A stretch of 64,000 bases of DNA, taken from the NCBI GenBank assembly GCA_034231615.1, contig CM067315.1:30909631-30973630 (forward strand). Direction: 5' to 3'. The DNA is from Meghimatium bilineatum. Lineage: Eukaryota > Mollusca > Gastropoda > Stylommatophora > Philomycidae. Below, piece by piece: positions 9,968 through 23,400 of this stretch. Position 1 is the first letter of the stretch. Each line of letters begins with the position of its first letter. The notes under the pieces are model-generated. The model ran no database searches. It was not told the DNA's origin and was given only the letters and a program-made list of their open reading frames with translations. The position numbers were made by a program, and so were the translations under genes.

Positions 9968-10224
9968 GAATACACAAAACAAACAGCGAAAAACAATGTA
10001 AACAGTAAAAACTAAGTCACCACCAGAGAGGCACCAGATACACTATTTACACCTATATGTTTTATGAAAATATGACAGAAAATTTAACGTATGTCACAAT
10101 TTTTTTATACAAACGTTTCAAGGCATCATTGTTATTTTTTCTAAAATTTGTAAACACCCTTGGTAATATCAGATAGTATGCTCTGTATTGCTATCCAGCA
10201 AAGTGTAAAATTGTTACTATTAGT

Positions 10225-10500
10225 ATCGTGTGGTGCATGACTAGAAGGTTAGAGAGTTGGTTTCACACATGTGAGGTCCAGGATTCAACTCCTGATTTCT
10301 TTGTCTTTTGTCCACTGTTTCCATTGTGTTTTGTGTGTGGCATCCTGATTATCTGTGCGCCTTTTGGCTGGATGCCTCCGTCTTAAGCACTCTGCTTACT
10401 TGGGCAGGACTATGGTCCTGCTCGAGTGGGACTGTCCGACCAGTCTTAGTTTCCAGCCCCTGATGGCTGAACTAAGCCCCATCACAACTCCTGACAAAAA
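10225..10500 (+). mobile_element. tRNA-derived SINE, family C
   Basis: Head 'tggtgcatgactagaaggtt' with B box 'ccaggattcaactcc'. The body includes 'ggcaggactatggtcctgct' and ends 'gatggctgaactaagcccca'. A second copy of the body is at 53,030-53,225. Confidence 0.65.
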
Positions 10501-11320
10501 CTGGATCTTTCTCTGTTGGAGGGTAAATTAAAAACTCCCCCGGTACATAAAATGGTGACAGCAAGGGCATGTAGCCTTTATCACATAGGCTACTCACAAC
10601 CTTCGTGGAACTCCCTAACGGAAAAATGCAGTAGTGATGTTTTTTTAAACTATAAATATCATTGAAGACACACCCTAGAAAATGGTATGGGCCTGGGGGA
10701 GTTCTCAGTGCGTTGTGCACAGAACATTTTATTGCTAGCAGAAGTTACGTCTTTTTAATCTCTGAGTCAAGGAAGCTGTATGAAATTATGCATATTATTA
10801 AAAAGTTGTATTGTGGATAATGATGTGGTCACTGATTCCTGTAATGAACCGGTCTTTTGGTTAAGATGTTGATTTGTGTGTTTTCCTGTGTGTGATACTT
10901 CTTTACCCTGCTTTCAGTTTTTGCCTGTCAGATTATATATTTGCTATATTTGTTACTATTATTGATTTATATCTAAAGTAAATTCAATTAGATAAATATT
11001 ATAAATCAATAAATGACAGTTCATCCTAAATATAAAACAATCTTCTGTGCTTTAATTAAACACAACAATATACCCCCATTATACATGCATGTTCAGGACA
11101 ATACTGTTGCCCCGGTTTTGGCTGAAATCTGCAATGACGTTTCTTTTTTATCAAGTAAAAATGGCATTGTCCCTCGACTGGTTCATCTGCACTCATTCTG
11201 TCTGAGAACAAAATACATAATTTAAGAACACTGATTTTCTTTTATTAAAAAATTAGAAAGCTAATAAATAATGATGATAATGAAGAAGAAATAAATCCTT
11301 TAGATGTGAGCAGGTAACTC
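10500..11320. other. No gene recognised
   Basis: Short open frames exist on both strands (10,472-10,720 minus, 11,013-11,225 plus) but carry no motif I recognise and lack matching splice sites. AT-rich, probably old repeat. Confidence 0.4.
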
Positions 11321-11324
11321 TTGA

Positions 11325-12780
11325 CAATTTATAGACTGTCTAACAATAAGGTTCGTTGTATCAAAGAAATGGTTGTGATGGCGGAAGGGGTTTATGAAGG
11401 CATGTTTGGTCTCCAAAGGGAGACATTCCAGTTCAGCGGTATCTGAGAATTGTTACATCCTGCAAGGAGCATAGTATATACTTCTGGAACAACTAGTTCT
11501 TCTATGACATGTTGAGCCATTTGCAGTGATCATACATCTATCACGGATGTGTCGGGCCATTGGCGCAAATAAAACGGCAACACAACTCATTTCCATTCTC
11601 TGGACTACATCCTGCTAGAAATCTAGTAGGACAATGGTCTTGATACAAGGGAGGTCCAGCGGGAGTTTGAGAATGAACGATGAAGAAGAATACATCTATC
11701 ATTCCATACCACTTAGGAGTCTTTCAAAAGAGGATGTCCACTTGTCTGCATCTCTTCATCATCCATGGGAATTATTTGATAGAAGACAAAAGTAAGAACA
11801 TGAGACAAGAAACACATTTAACCCATGAGTAGGGGATAACAGAGCACATACAACCTGAAACTTATAACTGTAAAGATAAATGTTGGAGGGATTTTCACTG
11901 GAAGAATAGCCTAGTCATATCATTTACTGGAAGTATAATGCAAGACATATTATGAAAGAGCTGAATACTCTCCATAATAAAACAATAGTATGCAACATGA
12001 ATATGTACCCAGAGGAGTGTGGATACAAGTATATACTGATGGTTGAGCAACCAAAGCAGTGAAGAACGGAGGTGCTGGAGTGTACATAAATATTCAGAAA
12101 AATAAAATGAATTTACATGTTCACCAACATTTTCTGCTCCAACTACTCTGTGGAGCACATACCCTAATCATTGCTGCAGGAATATTAAAAACACAAGCCA
12201 ATGTCAGCAGGTAGTGTTTCTTACTGATACAATGTCTGTTCTATAAGCCCTTGGCAACAATAAAGGGTTAGACCTGAAGGAAGTCATACGAGAAGAGATC
12301 ATCCAAAAAAGCATAGTGCTAGTGCTACAGTATCCTACTGTAGCATACCAGGCAGATATGCTAGCAAAAGATGGAACAACATAGGAACAAATAGATCAAA
12401 AAAATACCCACCAGGAAAAGAAGAACTGCATAAAATGTATTAGAAATGTCAACCACCCAAATGACAACTATCGCTATCTTTACAGAGCAGTGTAAGTTAT
12501 CAACTACGGCAGAACAAAGCACAACAGATTAAACAGACACTTAAATAGACTAAGGCTGGTTTCATCACCACCCTTGGTCACTTGGGCAAGCAGTACACAC
12601 TGTAGACATATTCTGCATGATTATATTACACTAAACCAGATAAAGGTGAAGCCCACAGAGGCAGACATCCGCAGAAAGCTGTATGGGAGTCTTCAGGAGC
12701 TTTCATCTATAACATTTATCAAGAAAACCAGACTTGCTGTGTAAACATGTTAAACTACGAACAATAAGAAGATGTATTTC
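11325..12780 (+). mobile_element. LINE fragment, family b (RNase H and C-terminal region)
   Basis: Interrupted frames read 'YTDG.atKAvknGGaGVYI' near 12,040 (first Asp of an RNase H domain), 'DTMSVL*ALGNNKGLDLKEV' near 12,225, 'YQADMLAKDGTT' near 12,350 (RNase H 'aD.LAK.g') and 'TKHNRLNRHLNRLRLV' near 12,510-12,560. A zinc-knuckle-like segment and 'KLYGSLQELS..FIKKT' follow to about 12,745. The domain order fits the 3' part of an I/Jockey-type LINE ORF2. The part 11,325-11,830 also occurs at 27,530-27,965. A family-A SINE is nested at 11,544-11,689. Frames are broken throughout. Confidence 0.75.
11544..11689 (+). mobile_element. SINE family A with 12-bp target-site duplication
   Basis: Complete-looking 146-bp copy from 'cggatgtgtcgggccattgg' to a 'gatgaagaag' tail. 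It is flanked by direct repeats of 'atacatctatca' at 11,532-11,543 and 11,690-11,701. The homologous region near 27,800 lacks the insert. This shows retroposition into a family-b LINE. Confidence 0.85.
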
Positions 12781-12784
12781 TATT

Positions 12785-13340
12785 GTTTTCTTATACAACC
12801 CTGTGTTACCCAAGTCCTCTCATTTACATCATGTTGGTTTGTTGCCGACACTGGAGATGAGATTTATCTCATACATATAAACAGGACATATCCATATCAT
12901 TGTCATGTAAGCTAAAATTGTCATGTTACTACACTGAATTATTGAAAGATTTATGCCCCTCTAAATGGGCTAAATCCATGTTCTGCTGTCGGTATACTGA
13001 AATTTACCAAAGATAATTAACAATGTGACAACCCAGACTGAATCAAATTTTATTACAATATTTAATACTTTGTGTCATGACTTGTGTTACTATAAATTGA
13101 TATAATATACAATTTTAATGAATCATCCATTAATGAATCTATAAAAGAATTGAGAGATGAGAACCAATCATATCACAAGAGTTAGAACTGTGCACCTGTG
13201 GGATGCCAGTGACTAACAAACATGAATCCTCAGCATATTCCCATATTTCAACATCTGCAGGGGTGACTGAGCACAGCAAATATGAAATCAACCAGATATA
13301 GCCAACCAGTCATCAACAAATTTTTACAAAATATATGCCC
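12785..13340. other. No gene recognised
   Basis: AT-rich sequence between repeats. I see no open frame, exon or known repeat that I can support. Confidence 0.4.
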
Positions 13341-13344
13341 TCAT

Positions 13345-13560
13345 CATCATCATTAAGTGCCATCTCTGCAACAAATGTTGGCTGCAATAGACCTCCAACA
13401 TTCCTGTCTCTTGCCTTGGTGGTGCACTCTGCTAGACTGTAACATGCCCATTTCATGATCACATGATTCTTCCACTTGTATCTCTGCCTTCTTGTGCTCG
13501 CTTCCTCTCGACTTTACTCTTGAGTAAGGTCTTCCGCAAAGTCTCCATTAATATCAATTA
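13345..13560 (-). mobile_element. LINE 3' tail, family c
   Basis: Reverse complement of the well-preserved family tail: 'gaggtaggcagagatacaag', an 'aggttacagtctagcagagt' stretch, 'ttggagg.c.attgcagcca' and 'gcacttgatgatgatga'. Other copies are at 20,565-20,810, 32,093-32,295 (minus), 40,640-41,098 and 50,725-51,000. Confidence 0.8.
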
Positions 13561-14351
13561 TTATATTATATTATATCCAATTTTTATATTTTATTTGCTT
13601 CTTGATCTTTTACTTTATTTCCTTTAATAATTCTTTCTTCATACAAAGTATTATTAGAACCTCGTTGTTTTCTTCTCTTTTCATGATGTTATATGCCCAA
13701 TAGGCCTGAGAATTATACCCTGGTACAGGCTTTGCCTAGGTAATTGTTTTTCTTCCCGACGAAGGTTTCTAACTAAGAGTTATTCGAAACGTAGTCTAGG
13801 TCCCATTTTATTTTTTTATGTGAAACAAATAAAATATTGCACATAACACATAGGAGCCTAAATATGAGATATCCATTTATTTGAAGTACGCCCTATGTAT
13901 TACCGAAAATGTAAAATGGTATGAAACACAAACGAGATCGTTTTTAATTAAATTTATTAGCATGTAAGTCTATCGGTTACATACTTAGTATATTTATAGG
14001 GCCTATGCAATTTCAAAATTGCAGACAACGTAAACGGAAATACATGGCATGACCTACTGATTCCGCAATGAAAAGATTGTGAACGTCCATTCCTTTAAAA
14101 TCACATTCTCAGAAACACAACATTGAATATAATTACATAATTCTAAATTTTAAATTCACATGTTTTATAGAATCAAATATTGCTTCCTTTTTGTAATAAA
14201 AAGTGATTGTAACAACACATGTAATATTAGTCGGACTATTCTGTGCTGTATTACTTATTGATGGCGGCTTTCTAATAAGGAATACATCATTAGTTTTAAT
14301 AACGTTACCGTGGTATAAGCAAAACAATAAAGTAAAGGCTCTACCTCCAGG
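13561..14351. promoter_or_regulatory. Upstream region of RAD23 (5' flank/5' UTR, boundaries unknown)
   Basis: The 5' end of RAD23 must lie here or further left. No TATA box, initiator or CpG-rich stretch stands out. 'ctctacctccag' directly before gATG at 14,350 could be a 3' splice site, so the start codon may sit a few bases into an exon that follows a 5'-UTR intron. A short hammerhead-like sequence 'cgacgaagg..tcgaaacgt' occurs at about 13,757-13,794. Confidence 0.35.
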
Positions 14352-14417
14352 ATGATTATTACGCTTAAGACTTTACAGCAGCAAACATTCAAATTGGATG
14401 TTCCTGCAGAACTTACA
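14352..14417 (+). CDS. RAD23: RAD23 exon 1 (start codon, first UBL strands)
   Basis: Encodes [22 protein letters not shown], residues 1-22, then donor ACA|gtaaga. The ATG is the family start: RAD23 proteins begin directly with the ubiquitin-like fold. Ends in phase 0 and joins V23 of exon 2 across a 6.56-kb intron. Confidence 0.93.
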
Positions 14418-17400
14418 GTAAGAATTTATCCGTCATATATTAAATTTAAATATGATCTCAGGATCTGGTTATACAACACTCAACACCGTGTGTAACTTGT
14501 AAGGCGTGTACAGTACACAGTACACTCTCACGAGTCACTCTTGCTGGAGTCAGTGTTTTCTGTTTAGCTTAGCCTAAGCAGGTCTAAATTATGCGAATAT
14601 GAAAAGGAACACAAAAAAGGTATAAGTGTTACCAAAATAAGTCATAAAATAACCTAACAACGAGACACAGTGACAGAGGATGTTTTGACTAAAAAGCCTT
14701 CATTCATCAGGCCAAACAAACAAAAGACCACGTAGTCTTAAAGTAAACAACACCACCAAATCTTAATTAGAAACTCACTGAGAAACAACACCTGGTTGTG
14801 AATGAAGGAAAGAAGGTACTTGAACACAATTTTCAAAAATAGGTCTACAGTTACAAATAAAATAGTAATAATAGTTAGATAGCCTTTAAAAATTGCAATT
14901 CAACGATACCGCAACCAAGTCTGAGTGTATCATTTATTTATAGTGTATGTCTAGGCATTAGGACACAATTTTCAAAATGGGCGTACATCATTTTAAATAC
15001 CACAGTTAAATAGCCCTTGAAAATTGCAATCCAACGATACCTCAACCCAGTCTCTACGTCAATTCTGAAAAAAAGTTACGAAATTGTTTTAGAATTAATT
15101 TTTGCCTCATGATAATTACATGGAACATATAAGGAAATATCAAATGACAATTGTCAAAAAGTTGCGGCTTTGGCTTAGAACCGAGCCACTAATTTATGAA
15201 TATCAAAGTTATTTGCATTAAAAAAACTAACAGATTATACATTTTCTTGTTCGGGAAGACAAGACGCACCAGTTGATTACATTCTGCTAATTTTCTGACG
15301 CAGCCAGAGTTAATAAATAATTAACAATTGCGTCTAATTAGCATAATTGCAATTGCATATTTAATATCCATTTTTCACATTTATTAATTATTTAGGATAA
15401 AAAATCTAACAAATTATACATTTTCTTGTTCAGGAAGACAAGATGCACCTGTTGATTTCATTCTGCTAATTTTCCAATGCAACCAAAGCCAATTAATAAA
15501 GGCATCTAATTAGCATATTTACAATGTAATATTTAATATATATTTATTACATTTTTTAATTATTTAGGATAACATATATGGCAAACTACTGTACATTTCT
15601 GTGTGCGTGAAGACAAAATGCCATCTTTTGATTACATTGTGTTAATTATCCGATGCACCAGAGCCAATTAATAATGGCATCTAATTAGCATAATTAAAAT
15701 CTCTGCTTTGCTACCCTTTATGGCGTCACGACTATGGCTGGCAATCTGTCATCTCAGCCCTCTTTGTATCTGAAATATAACATTTGATTATTATTGCCAT
15801 TTGGTATCACAGGTACATAAACAATTCTTTGTCAAAGGTATGGGTGAAATAATAGGTAGGTATGTGCACCAAATTTTCAGAATGGTTTGACATCATTATG
15901 AAATAAGCTTTTTCCTATTTTAGTGATATTTAATTAGCCCTATATAATTAAATACTTTATACATGTATGTTCTGCAGATAATTGGAGAAATTTATGTAGA
16001 AAAATTGAACAAATGTGCTAATAAACAACAGACAAAGATATCAAAAAGAGTGAGAAAGTTTGGAAGATCCTGCAGATGACGTTCTCTTCATTGATGATTG
16101 ATTATTAGGCCTAAGCCTAATGAAAGGAGAAAGCATCTCTCAAATAAAAACGAACTTTACTAAATATTCCTGAGAGAATTATACGTAATTGGACTTCATA
16201 AATAATATATATTTCATGTAAAATGTGTTTCTTGTATAATTATCCACATAAAACATGACGATTTGACTAAGAAAACACTTCAGTCGTCATGGCGACGTAC
16301 GCAGGATTATCCTGAGGATAGCACACGTGGAGGCAACAGAGATGTGGTTCTACAGAAGAATGCTGAGAATACCATGGACTGCCAGAAAAACTAATGTAGA
16401 GGTGTTAAAAGAGTTAAATGCGAAACGGACCTTAATCAACAATATAAGAAAAATGCAATCTTCTTTTTTTGGCCACTTCATGAGACAGGCAGGTTTAGAG
16501 AACATAATCACAACAGGCAAGATGGCACCAGAGACAGAGGGCGACAACGTGAGAAAATATTAGACAGTTTGACAACCTGGCACGGCAAAGAAACAACAAC
16601 GACTTTGATACATAATACTGTGGACAGAGAGCTGTGGAGAGCCATGACCGCCTACGCCATACGGCATGGCACCTGATGATGATGAGCACACGCACCCGGC
16701 ATGGTCTTGTACCAATAATTCGAATTATCTTACATACAAATCTTAGATTTTTAACTAGTATCATTTAAAAATGAGTTGAAGAAATTAAAAGAGGCAAGAA
16801 TTGTAGTTGTTAAACGTCAATTTCTTTAAATAAGAGACAGTTCAGAATTATCGATGCGGCAGGAAAGAATATCGCTAAGCAATATGGCAGCTATGGAATG
16901 CGTGATCGATCAGCACAACATTTTAAAAAATTCGATAACAATTATTTGCTACTTCCAAAATTGTTAAAATTTCGTACATAAAGAAAGAAAAGGTTGCTGA
17001 ATATGTTAGACATGGTTTCACATATGATATACACTCAAACTAATCCGATAAACATGTGAAAAACACTTACGTTGGCTTGTTGAATTCCTCGCTGTAAATT
17101 TCACACAAACTTTTTCCGACTGCATCTATCAGAATCCAATGCATAAATGGACGCCAGAGTTTAATAAGTTCACTTCTATAGACAATTACGCAGCGTGGAG
17201 TAGCAAAATGACAATTCCTTTGGTCAGTGTTTCACGTGATGCCAAAATCAATCAGCGGACACTACGAAAACAAGGGAAGTAATTTAAGCCAAATTCACGT
17301 TCACCATTCCCTTACGATTCCCTAATGCCTAGTATGTCTATGAGTATGTCAATCCTGAAAAAAGTTATGATTTTTTTCTAAGGAATTTGACATCAAAATA

Positions 17401-20400
17401 ATTTACATGAAACATATATTATGGACAATAAAAATAAAACTTGTGACCACAAAATGTAGTCTAGCTGATACTTTCTAAATTATCTTTGCTATTTTCAATT
17501 ATGTATATAATACACAGACTATACATTTTTGTGTTTGCGAGGCAAGATGCTTATGTTGATCACATTTCTAGAATTTCCAGGTTTCACACAGAACTAATTG
17601 ATATTCAAAATGGCAACTAATTAGCATAATTATAATGAAAATAAATTATAGATCATAAATTATATCTATTAAACATAATAAAATACCACAGAAACTATAT
17701 ATTTTTGTATTCGCAAAGACAAGACACATCTGTTGATCACATTGCTGTGATTCTCAGATGAATGAACAACTAATCCATATTAAAAAATATTGGCTAATTT
17801 GCATAATGTAAACAAACGTTGATGTTTTAACAAATTAACTGATGGTTTTGGCATTATTTTACTCTCTTAAAAGTTACATATATAAAAAGAAAATTGGGTA
17901 CATTTTTCTTTTAGGTAGCCATTGCGCTATTAATAACAAACTGTTTACATTTTGAAGTGGCCGACATGGATTTCAGCGCAAAACCAATCAAATTGTCGCA
18001 AGCCATGATGTCACACCACCGATGCAAACGAGAGTTGTGACACGCGACGTGGCTTTGTGCTTCCAGATTGACTACTTTTATGTGGAAAACGGTGAAATCC
18101 ATAGTCTGCTAGTTCAAAATGTAAACATAATGTTAATTAAATGAAACACTTACCTCATTCATCGAACGCCACATGTATCCATGCTTCTGTTATCACAATT
18201 TCATATATTCGCCTCAAGACGGGCACACATAACAGCTACATATTAAACTACGCATTAAAAAAACAATCCAGAACACATTATTTCCATTACTACTTAAATG
18301 TATGAAATAACGTTTCATCATTTTCACTGCCCAATGTCCACTCTACTGTCAAACTCCGAGCACGTGCTCTAAAAACTAAATCGTATTGCCCACTATCAAG
18401 CGTTTTTGTAAGCGCATGCGCAAGGATACACATTTCCCCCTTTTTATCTTGATGGAGTCCCTTTTTTTTAATTGGTAGGGTGGGGTTTGTTCATTTTAAT
18501 AATTGAAAATTTATTTATATTATTATATAAATGACTCATACTCTTTTTTTTTTTTGTTTCTTTCATTATACCTTCCCCCCCCCCCCAAAAAGGAAAACAT
18601 TCTCCCTCTGCATTTACCTGCAAACCGTATTGTCAGAAATCTTGACTATTCTCGATTAAAGCAAATTTCCACGCAGCGCAAACCATGACGTCAGAACTCT
18701 GCAAAGGTTGGGGAATGCCACGGCTGTTACTTGTAAGATGAAAGCACTGAAAAATTGTTACATAACGTAATAAATCTAATTTCAAACAATACCAACACTA
18801 TTTTAATCCCTGTCTCAAGAAATTTATAGCCTAAACTAAATTTTCCAAACACGCTTATACCAGATGTCCAAGTACCTAACAATAGCGAATGGACTACGGA
18901 GGAAGCAAAAATAGGGCAGCATGCCAGAGGAGAAGTAGGTGTGAGGGGAAGATAGGGGTAAGTAAGGAGAAGAAAGTGCTCTGAAAAAGTGATAAGATAA
19001 GATATAATCATTATATTGAATTTATTTTATTTTACTTACATTATAATAATGCAAGTAAAATAAAATAAATTCAAAATATTTATCTTGAAAATAGTTGGCG
19101 TGAAAAAAGGAAGCGTGAAACAGATGCCAGGTTAACATTTAGCAAGCCGGATTAAAAAATACAAAACATCTTCCTGTCACCGGATTATTTTTTGAGAATT
19201 TGCGTTATTGATGGTGACTGTTTTGAAAATGTGATAATTTTTTGGTTGTTAGAGATATTTAAATAATATTTGCACATATACATAAAGAATTGAATTCTGC
19301 ATATATTGGTGTAATTTCTGTACGTGTGTGTGTATGATACCAGATGTATGAGAAAGTGGTTAAGACATTTTTCACAAAAAAACATATATTTTATAACAAA
19401 TAAAGAGGAAAAAAATTAGTAAAGAAATAACTTACCTTACTTATCGAATTGCTTGGCAACACTGTACACTAAATCACACGCAAATCAGTTGTATTTATGT
19501 TCTTTCATTACGAAATTATCAAAATATTGCCGGGGGAACTGTATAAAACATGTAGATTTGCAGTAAAATCGTTCTTTTAGCTTAGACCTAGAGTCATTTT
19601 TGGTGCTTCAACATATTTGATATCAAACATCTACAAGTCCCCAAACCAACACAGCATTCTGTATATTCACTGCTGTGAAACTAAATAATTCATGATTCAA
19701 GCCACAATTCAATGTTATTTTATTCAAAATACGATGAAAGAAAGGTCTATAAAACCGATCCACCATCATGGCATCGTACCGGTGTGCAGATGTGGTCAGA
19801 TTAATTGCTATAAAACGTGTATCTTCTGGCTAGCCATTTTTACAACGATCTTGTCGGACGTAGGATTGAACCGGCTTCAATTGCACGTTTCCCGAGTAAC
19901 CAATCAGGCTGTGGGGCGTCTATTATAACGATATCTCATTGGATGGAGTATGTCGCCAACGGCGCTAGTCGCCATTTTGTTTTTTGTCGACCGGTGTTAA
20001 TAAAGGCGCGGTGAAGGTTAAATAGCAGTGGCCAGTTCCCACCCATTTAAAGATACGGAGGCGAGAAAAACATCCTTGGGCAAAGGCAGAATCAGCAAAC
20101 AAAGACAGGGAGTTAAGAGAATGCATCAAACAAGAACCTAACCGTAAGACAGGAACGTAGAAGCTGGGGGGGGGGGGGGGGTCCAGTATCCAAAACTTGA
20201 ACTAAATGACATATAGAGACACTTTGCTTGAGTCTTGGTTGCTGTCTTGAACATACCTATCCTTCACGGCCCTATCCATTTTTAGATATTAGTTCCGGTA
20301 TCGGGTAACAACACGAGACTGGAATTTGTATTCTCCATTATAAGGCCCTTTCCTTTATCAGATACACTGCCCTGCTTTGAATACGCCCGTTGTCTGGCTC

Positions 20401-23400
20401 TTCCTGCTCCTGTCTTGTATTGGGCAACGGAGCTTTTTTTCTCCCACTATGACCTACTTTCCATCTTAGTCAACATTCTTCTACTTCTGACCATAAGTCC
20501 TGTGTTTTTGTCACTGTTTGCCTAAATTAGGCCTAGGCCTAACTAAAGATCAAGCAAATAAAATATTTTGAATGACACATTAATAGATATGACACTGTTG
20601 AAGACCTACTTGAGGGTAAAGTCGAAGAGAGAAGAACAAGAGGTAGGCAGAGATACAAGTGGGAAACATCACGTGGTGGACAGGTTACAGTCTAGCACTA
20701 CTAGCAGAGTGCACCACCAAAGCATGGAACAGGATATTTGGAGATCCATTGCACTTTCAGCCAACCTTCATTGTGGAGACAGCACTTGATGGTGATAAGT
20801 CTATCCATATTGCAGATGAGAGTATATACATATATTCGGTCATAATACAGGATTTCAGTGTTATCTTTGACTGAAATATAGTGAGTTTTCTGCAAGTTAT
20901 GTAGACCTGTACATGTAAACATTGTGAGTAATGTGAACAAGTCAGCTTTAGTGATTCTTGCATCTTTTTTTTTTTTCAGGTCAAAGAGTTAAAAGATAAA
21001 ATTGAGTTGGAGAGAGGGAATGATTATCCAGCCAGTGGTCTCAAATTAATTTATGCAGGTATGGGATGTAACGATTGTGAAAATGTTTGTGTGCCCTACA
21101 ATTTTAAAGTGTGACTTATCTTATGAGTTATAGTGTAGGCTATAGCCGATATTCTCTCTTATGTGCATGGGTGAGCGGCTGCGCACATTATCACAAAATA
21201 TACCACCCATGCATATAAAGAAAGCAAATTCATTTTTTAAATAGAGGTAGTAAATATCTTCACATAGAAATATTCACCACTCAGACATTTTCAGATTTGT
21301 TTGCGTGAGAGGAATATTATAGGAAATATTTGTTATGACCAGATATCATTGCACTCTAGGCAGACTCACAGATATCCATCTTCCAGATGTATTGATGGTT
21401 TCAGTGCCTCACTGGCAATGATCTCTTTAAACTTTTTGTCTCCGTACGGTTTTCCTGCTATGCCGAACACGATAGTAAATTCATATTAAAATGTAGATTT
21501 TAGCGGCTTTTCGGCGTAGTGGGTCTCCAAAATGTAGATATTAGCGGCTCATTGGATATAGAGAGTTAAGCAGCACATCTCATTAGAGAGTAGTATGTTG
21601 AGTTAAGCAGCACATCTGATTAGAGAGTAGTATGTTGACCAAAATTTAACACATCGTTTTCATAATCTAAATCTGCAGACTGAACAAATACAAGGTCTTC
21701 AAGTGTCACTTAGATACAAATTTAATACTCCACTCATATAATTTAGTTCTGTGGACTGAACAAATGAAAGGTCTTAGAGTACCACACAGAAAAATGTGCA
21801 CTAACACCTGCTCAGATAATCTAGATCTGCGGACTGAATAAATAAAAGGTTTTCAAGTACCACCAAGAGAGTAATTTACAGTTTTATTTTCTCATGCAAG
21901 AACAATTTTTGGGTACCGTAAGTGTGCTGGTTTAACACCAACTCCACAATCCACCCTGCAAGGTGCGCTGTCTTGCTTGCTTGAATATATTTCAGGAGTA
22001 TTTATGGTTCATTACAGAAATTAGTGACCACATCTCATGTCCACATTCCAATTTTGTACTATTTTGCATAATTTCATTCAGCTTCCGGGACTCAGAGATT
22101 AAAAAGATGCAACTTCTGCTGCCAATGAATCGATCTGCATGCAACGCACTGTTATATCCCGATAGATGTGACGATTTATGCGTCTTTAGCGAAAGTTTGT
22201 TTCGTTAAATAATATATGATTTTTTACCGTTAAAATGTGGCCACTGATTCCAATAATGAACCATATTTACTGCTCATTAGATTGTTAAGCCACAGAATGA
22301 CGGATAATAATGTATGTTTGGATTATTTATTAAAGTTAAAATTCTTTAAAAGATTGTTTAAGTTTTTGACAGTGGTGTCCTCATTATGGATGTCTTCATT
22401 GTCAATGATCTGAAAAGATTTAATAGAACTGATGTCCCTGAAATTGTAAAAAGTCTCAGAGCACCTGTACACTAGCTCTGACTGTTAGTTCTGAATTTTC
22501 TCATAAATTAAGTATGTATTGCATCCTTTTAAAATTTCTTTTAAAATTTGATATAAATTCTACAGGTAAAATTCTGGATGACTTGAAGAAAGTTGAGGAA
22601 TATAAAATTGAGGAAAAGGCATTTGTTGTAGTCATGGTGACTAAGGTATGTTCTTTATGTATTTTATTTATATTCTCAGAAATTACGAGCAATGTAGATC
22701 TTGTTTATGTTGGTTAGTGGGTTTTCTCCAAAGCTCTTTTTCATACTGTTTGCAGGAGTGGCGACAGGGGCCTGGACTTATAGTTCAATGTGCAAAGAAT
22801 AGGGCCAATAACTTCCTTCAGACATACTGCAGGTCACACAGGGAAGTTTGGGAATAGGTTGACAACGTTGGGGGGAGGGGGATGATTTTCAACCCTGTTT
22901 AATTGACTACTCAAAGGCGTTTGACTGCGTAACCCACCAAAAATTATGGAACATAATGGAAAACATGTTGCGCTCCTATCGCTCATTAAAATTCTTTATA
23001 AGAAACAACAGGCTTCTGTTTGTCTCGATGGAGAAACATCTGACTGGTTTGAGGTTCAAAAAGGAGTCGGACAGGAATGCACCCTCTCACCACACCTGTT
23101 CAACATTTATGCAGAAAACATGCGAAATGTACAAGAAGACCAACGTTATCTGCATTTAAAATTAAATGCTATAGAAAGGTCCTAAGAATATCATGGACAG
23201 AAGAAAGAACTAACGCGGATGTCTGCAAAGATCTGAACATAGAAGAAGTAGGGCTACACAAAACTCAAAAAACATAAACCTACATATTTCTTACATATAA
23301 AAAGACACAATGGTTTGGAAAAATTAATAATGTAGGGAAAGTTCCAGGAAAGAAAACAAGAGGCAGACAAAGATTATGGTGAACACATGACATCGAAGAC

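Larger units (their letters stand above)
14418..20979 (+). other. RAD23 intron 1 (6,562 bp)
   Basis: The largest intron. It contains the hammerhead-like motif 2, ~190-bp satellite-like units, a family-d LINE tail, a palindromic MITE, a TTAA-element copy and a family-c LINE tail. It also holds a candidate minus-strand exon at 17,071-17,144 and promoter-like motif clusters at 18.36-18.43 and 19.90-19.98 kb. Acceptor 'ttttttttttttcag'. Confidence 0.85.

Noticed and set aside
10472-10720. Minus-strand 82-codon ORF as the missing TRMT13 first exon
   Set aside because: Lacks the expected Cys-rich CCCH finger and has no donor in phase 0 before the 9,089 acceptor.
19840-19915. tRNA gene on the minus strand ('ggttcaatcc' box)
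   Set aside because: The T-stem does not pair and no acceptor stem is present.
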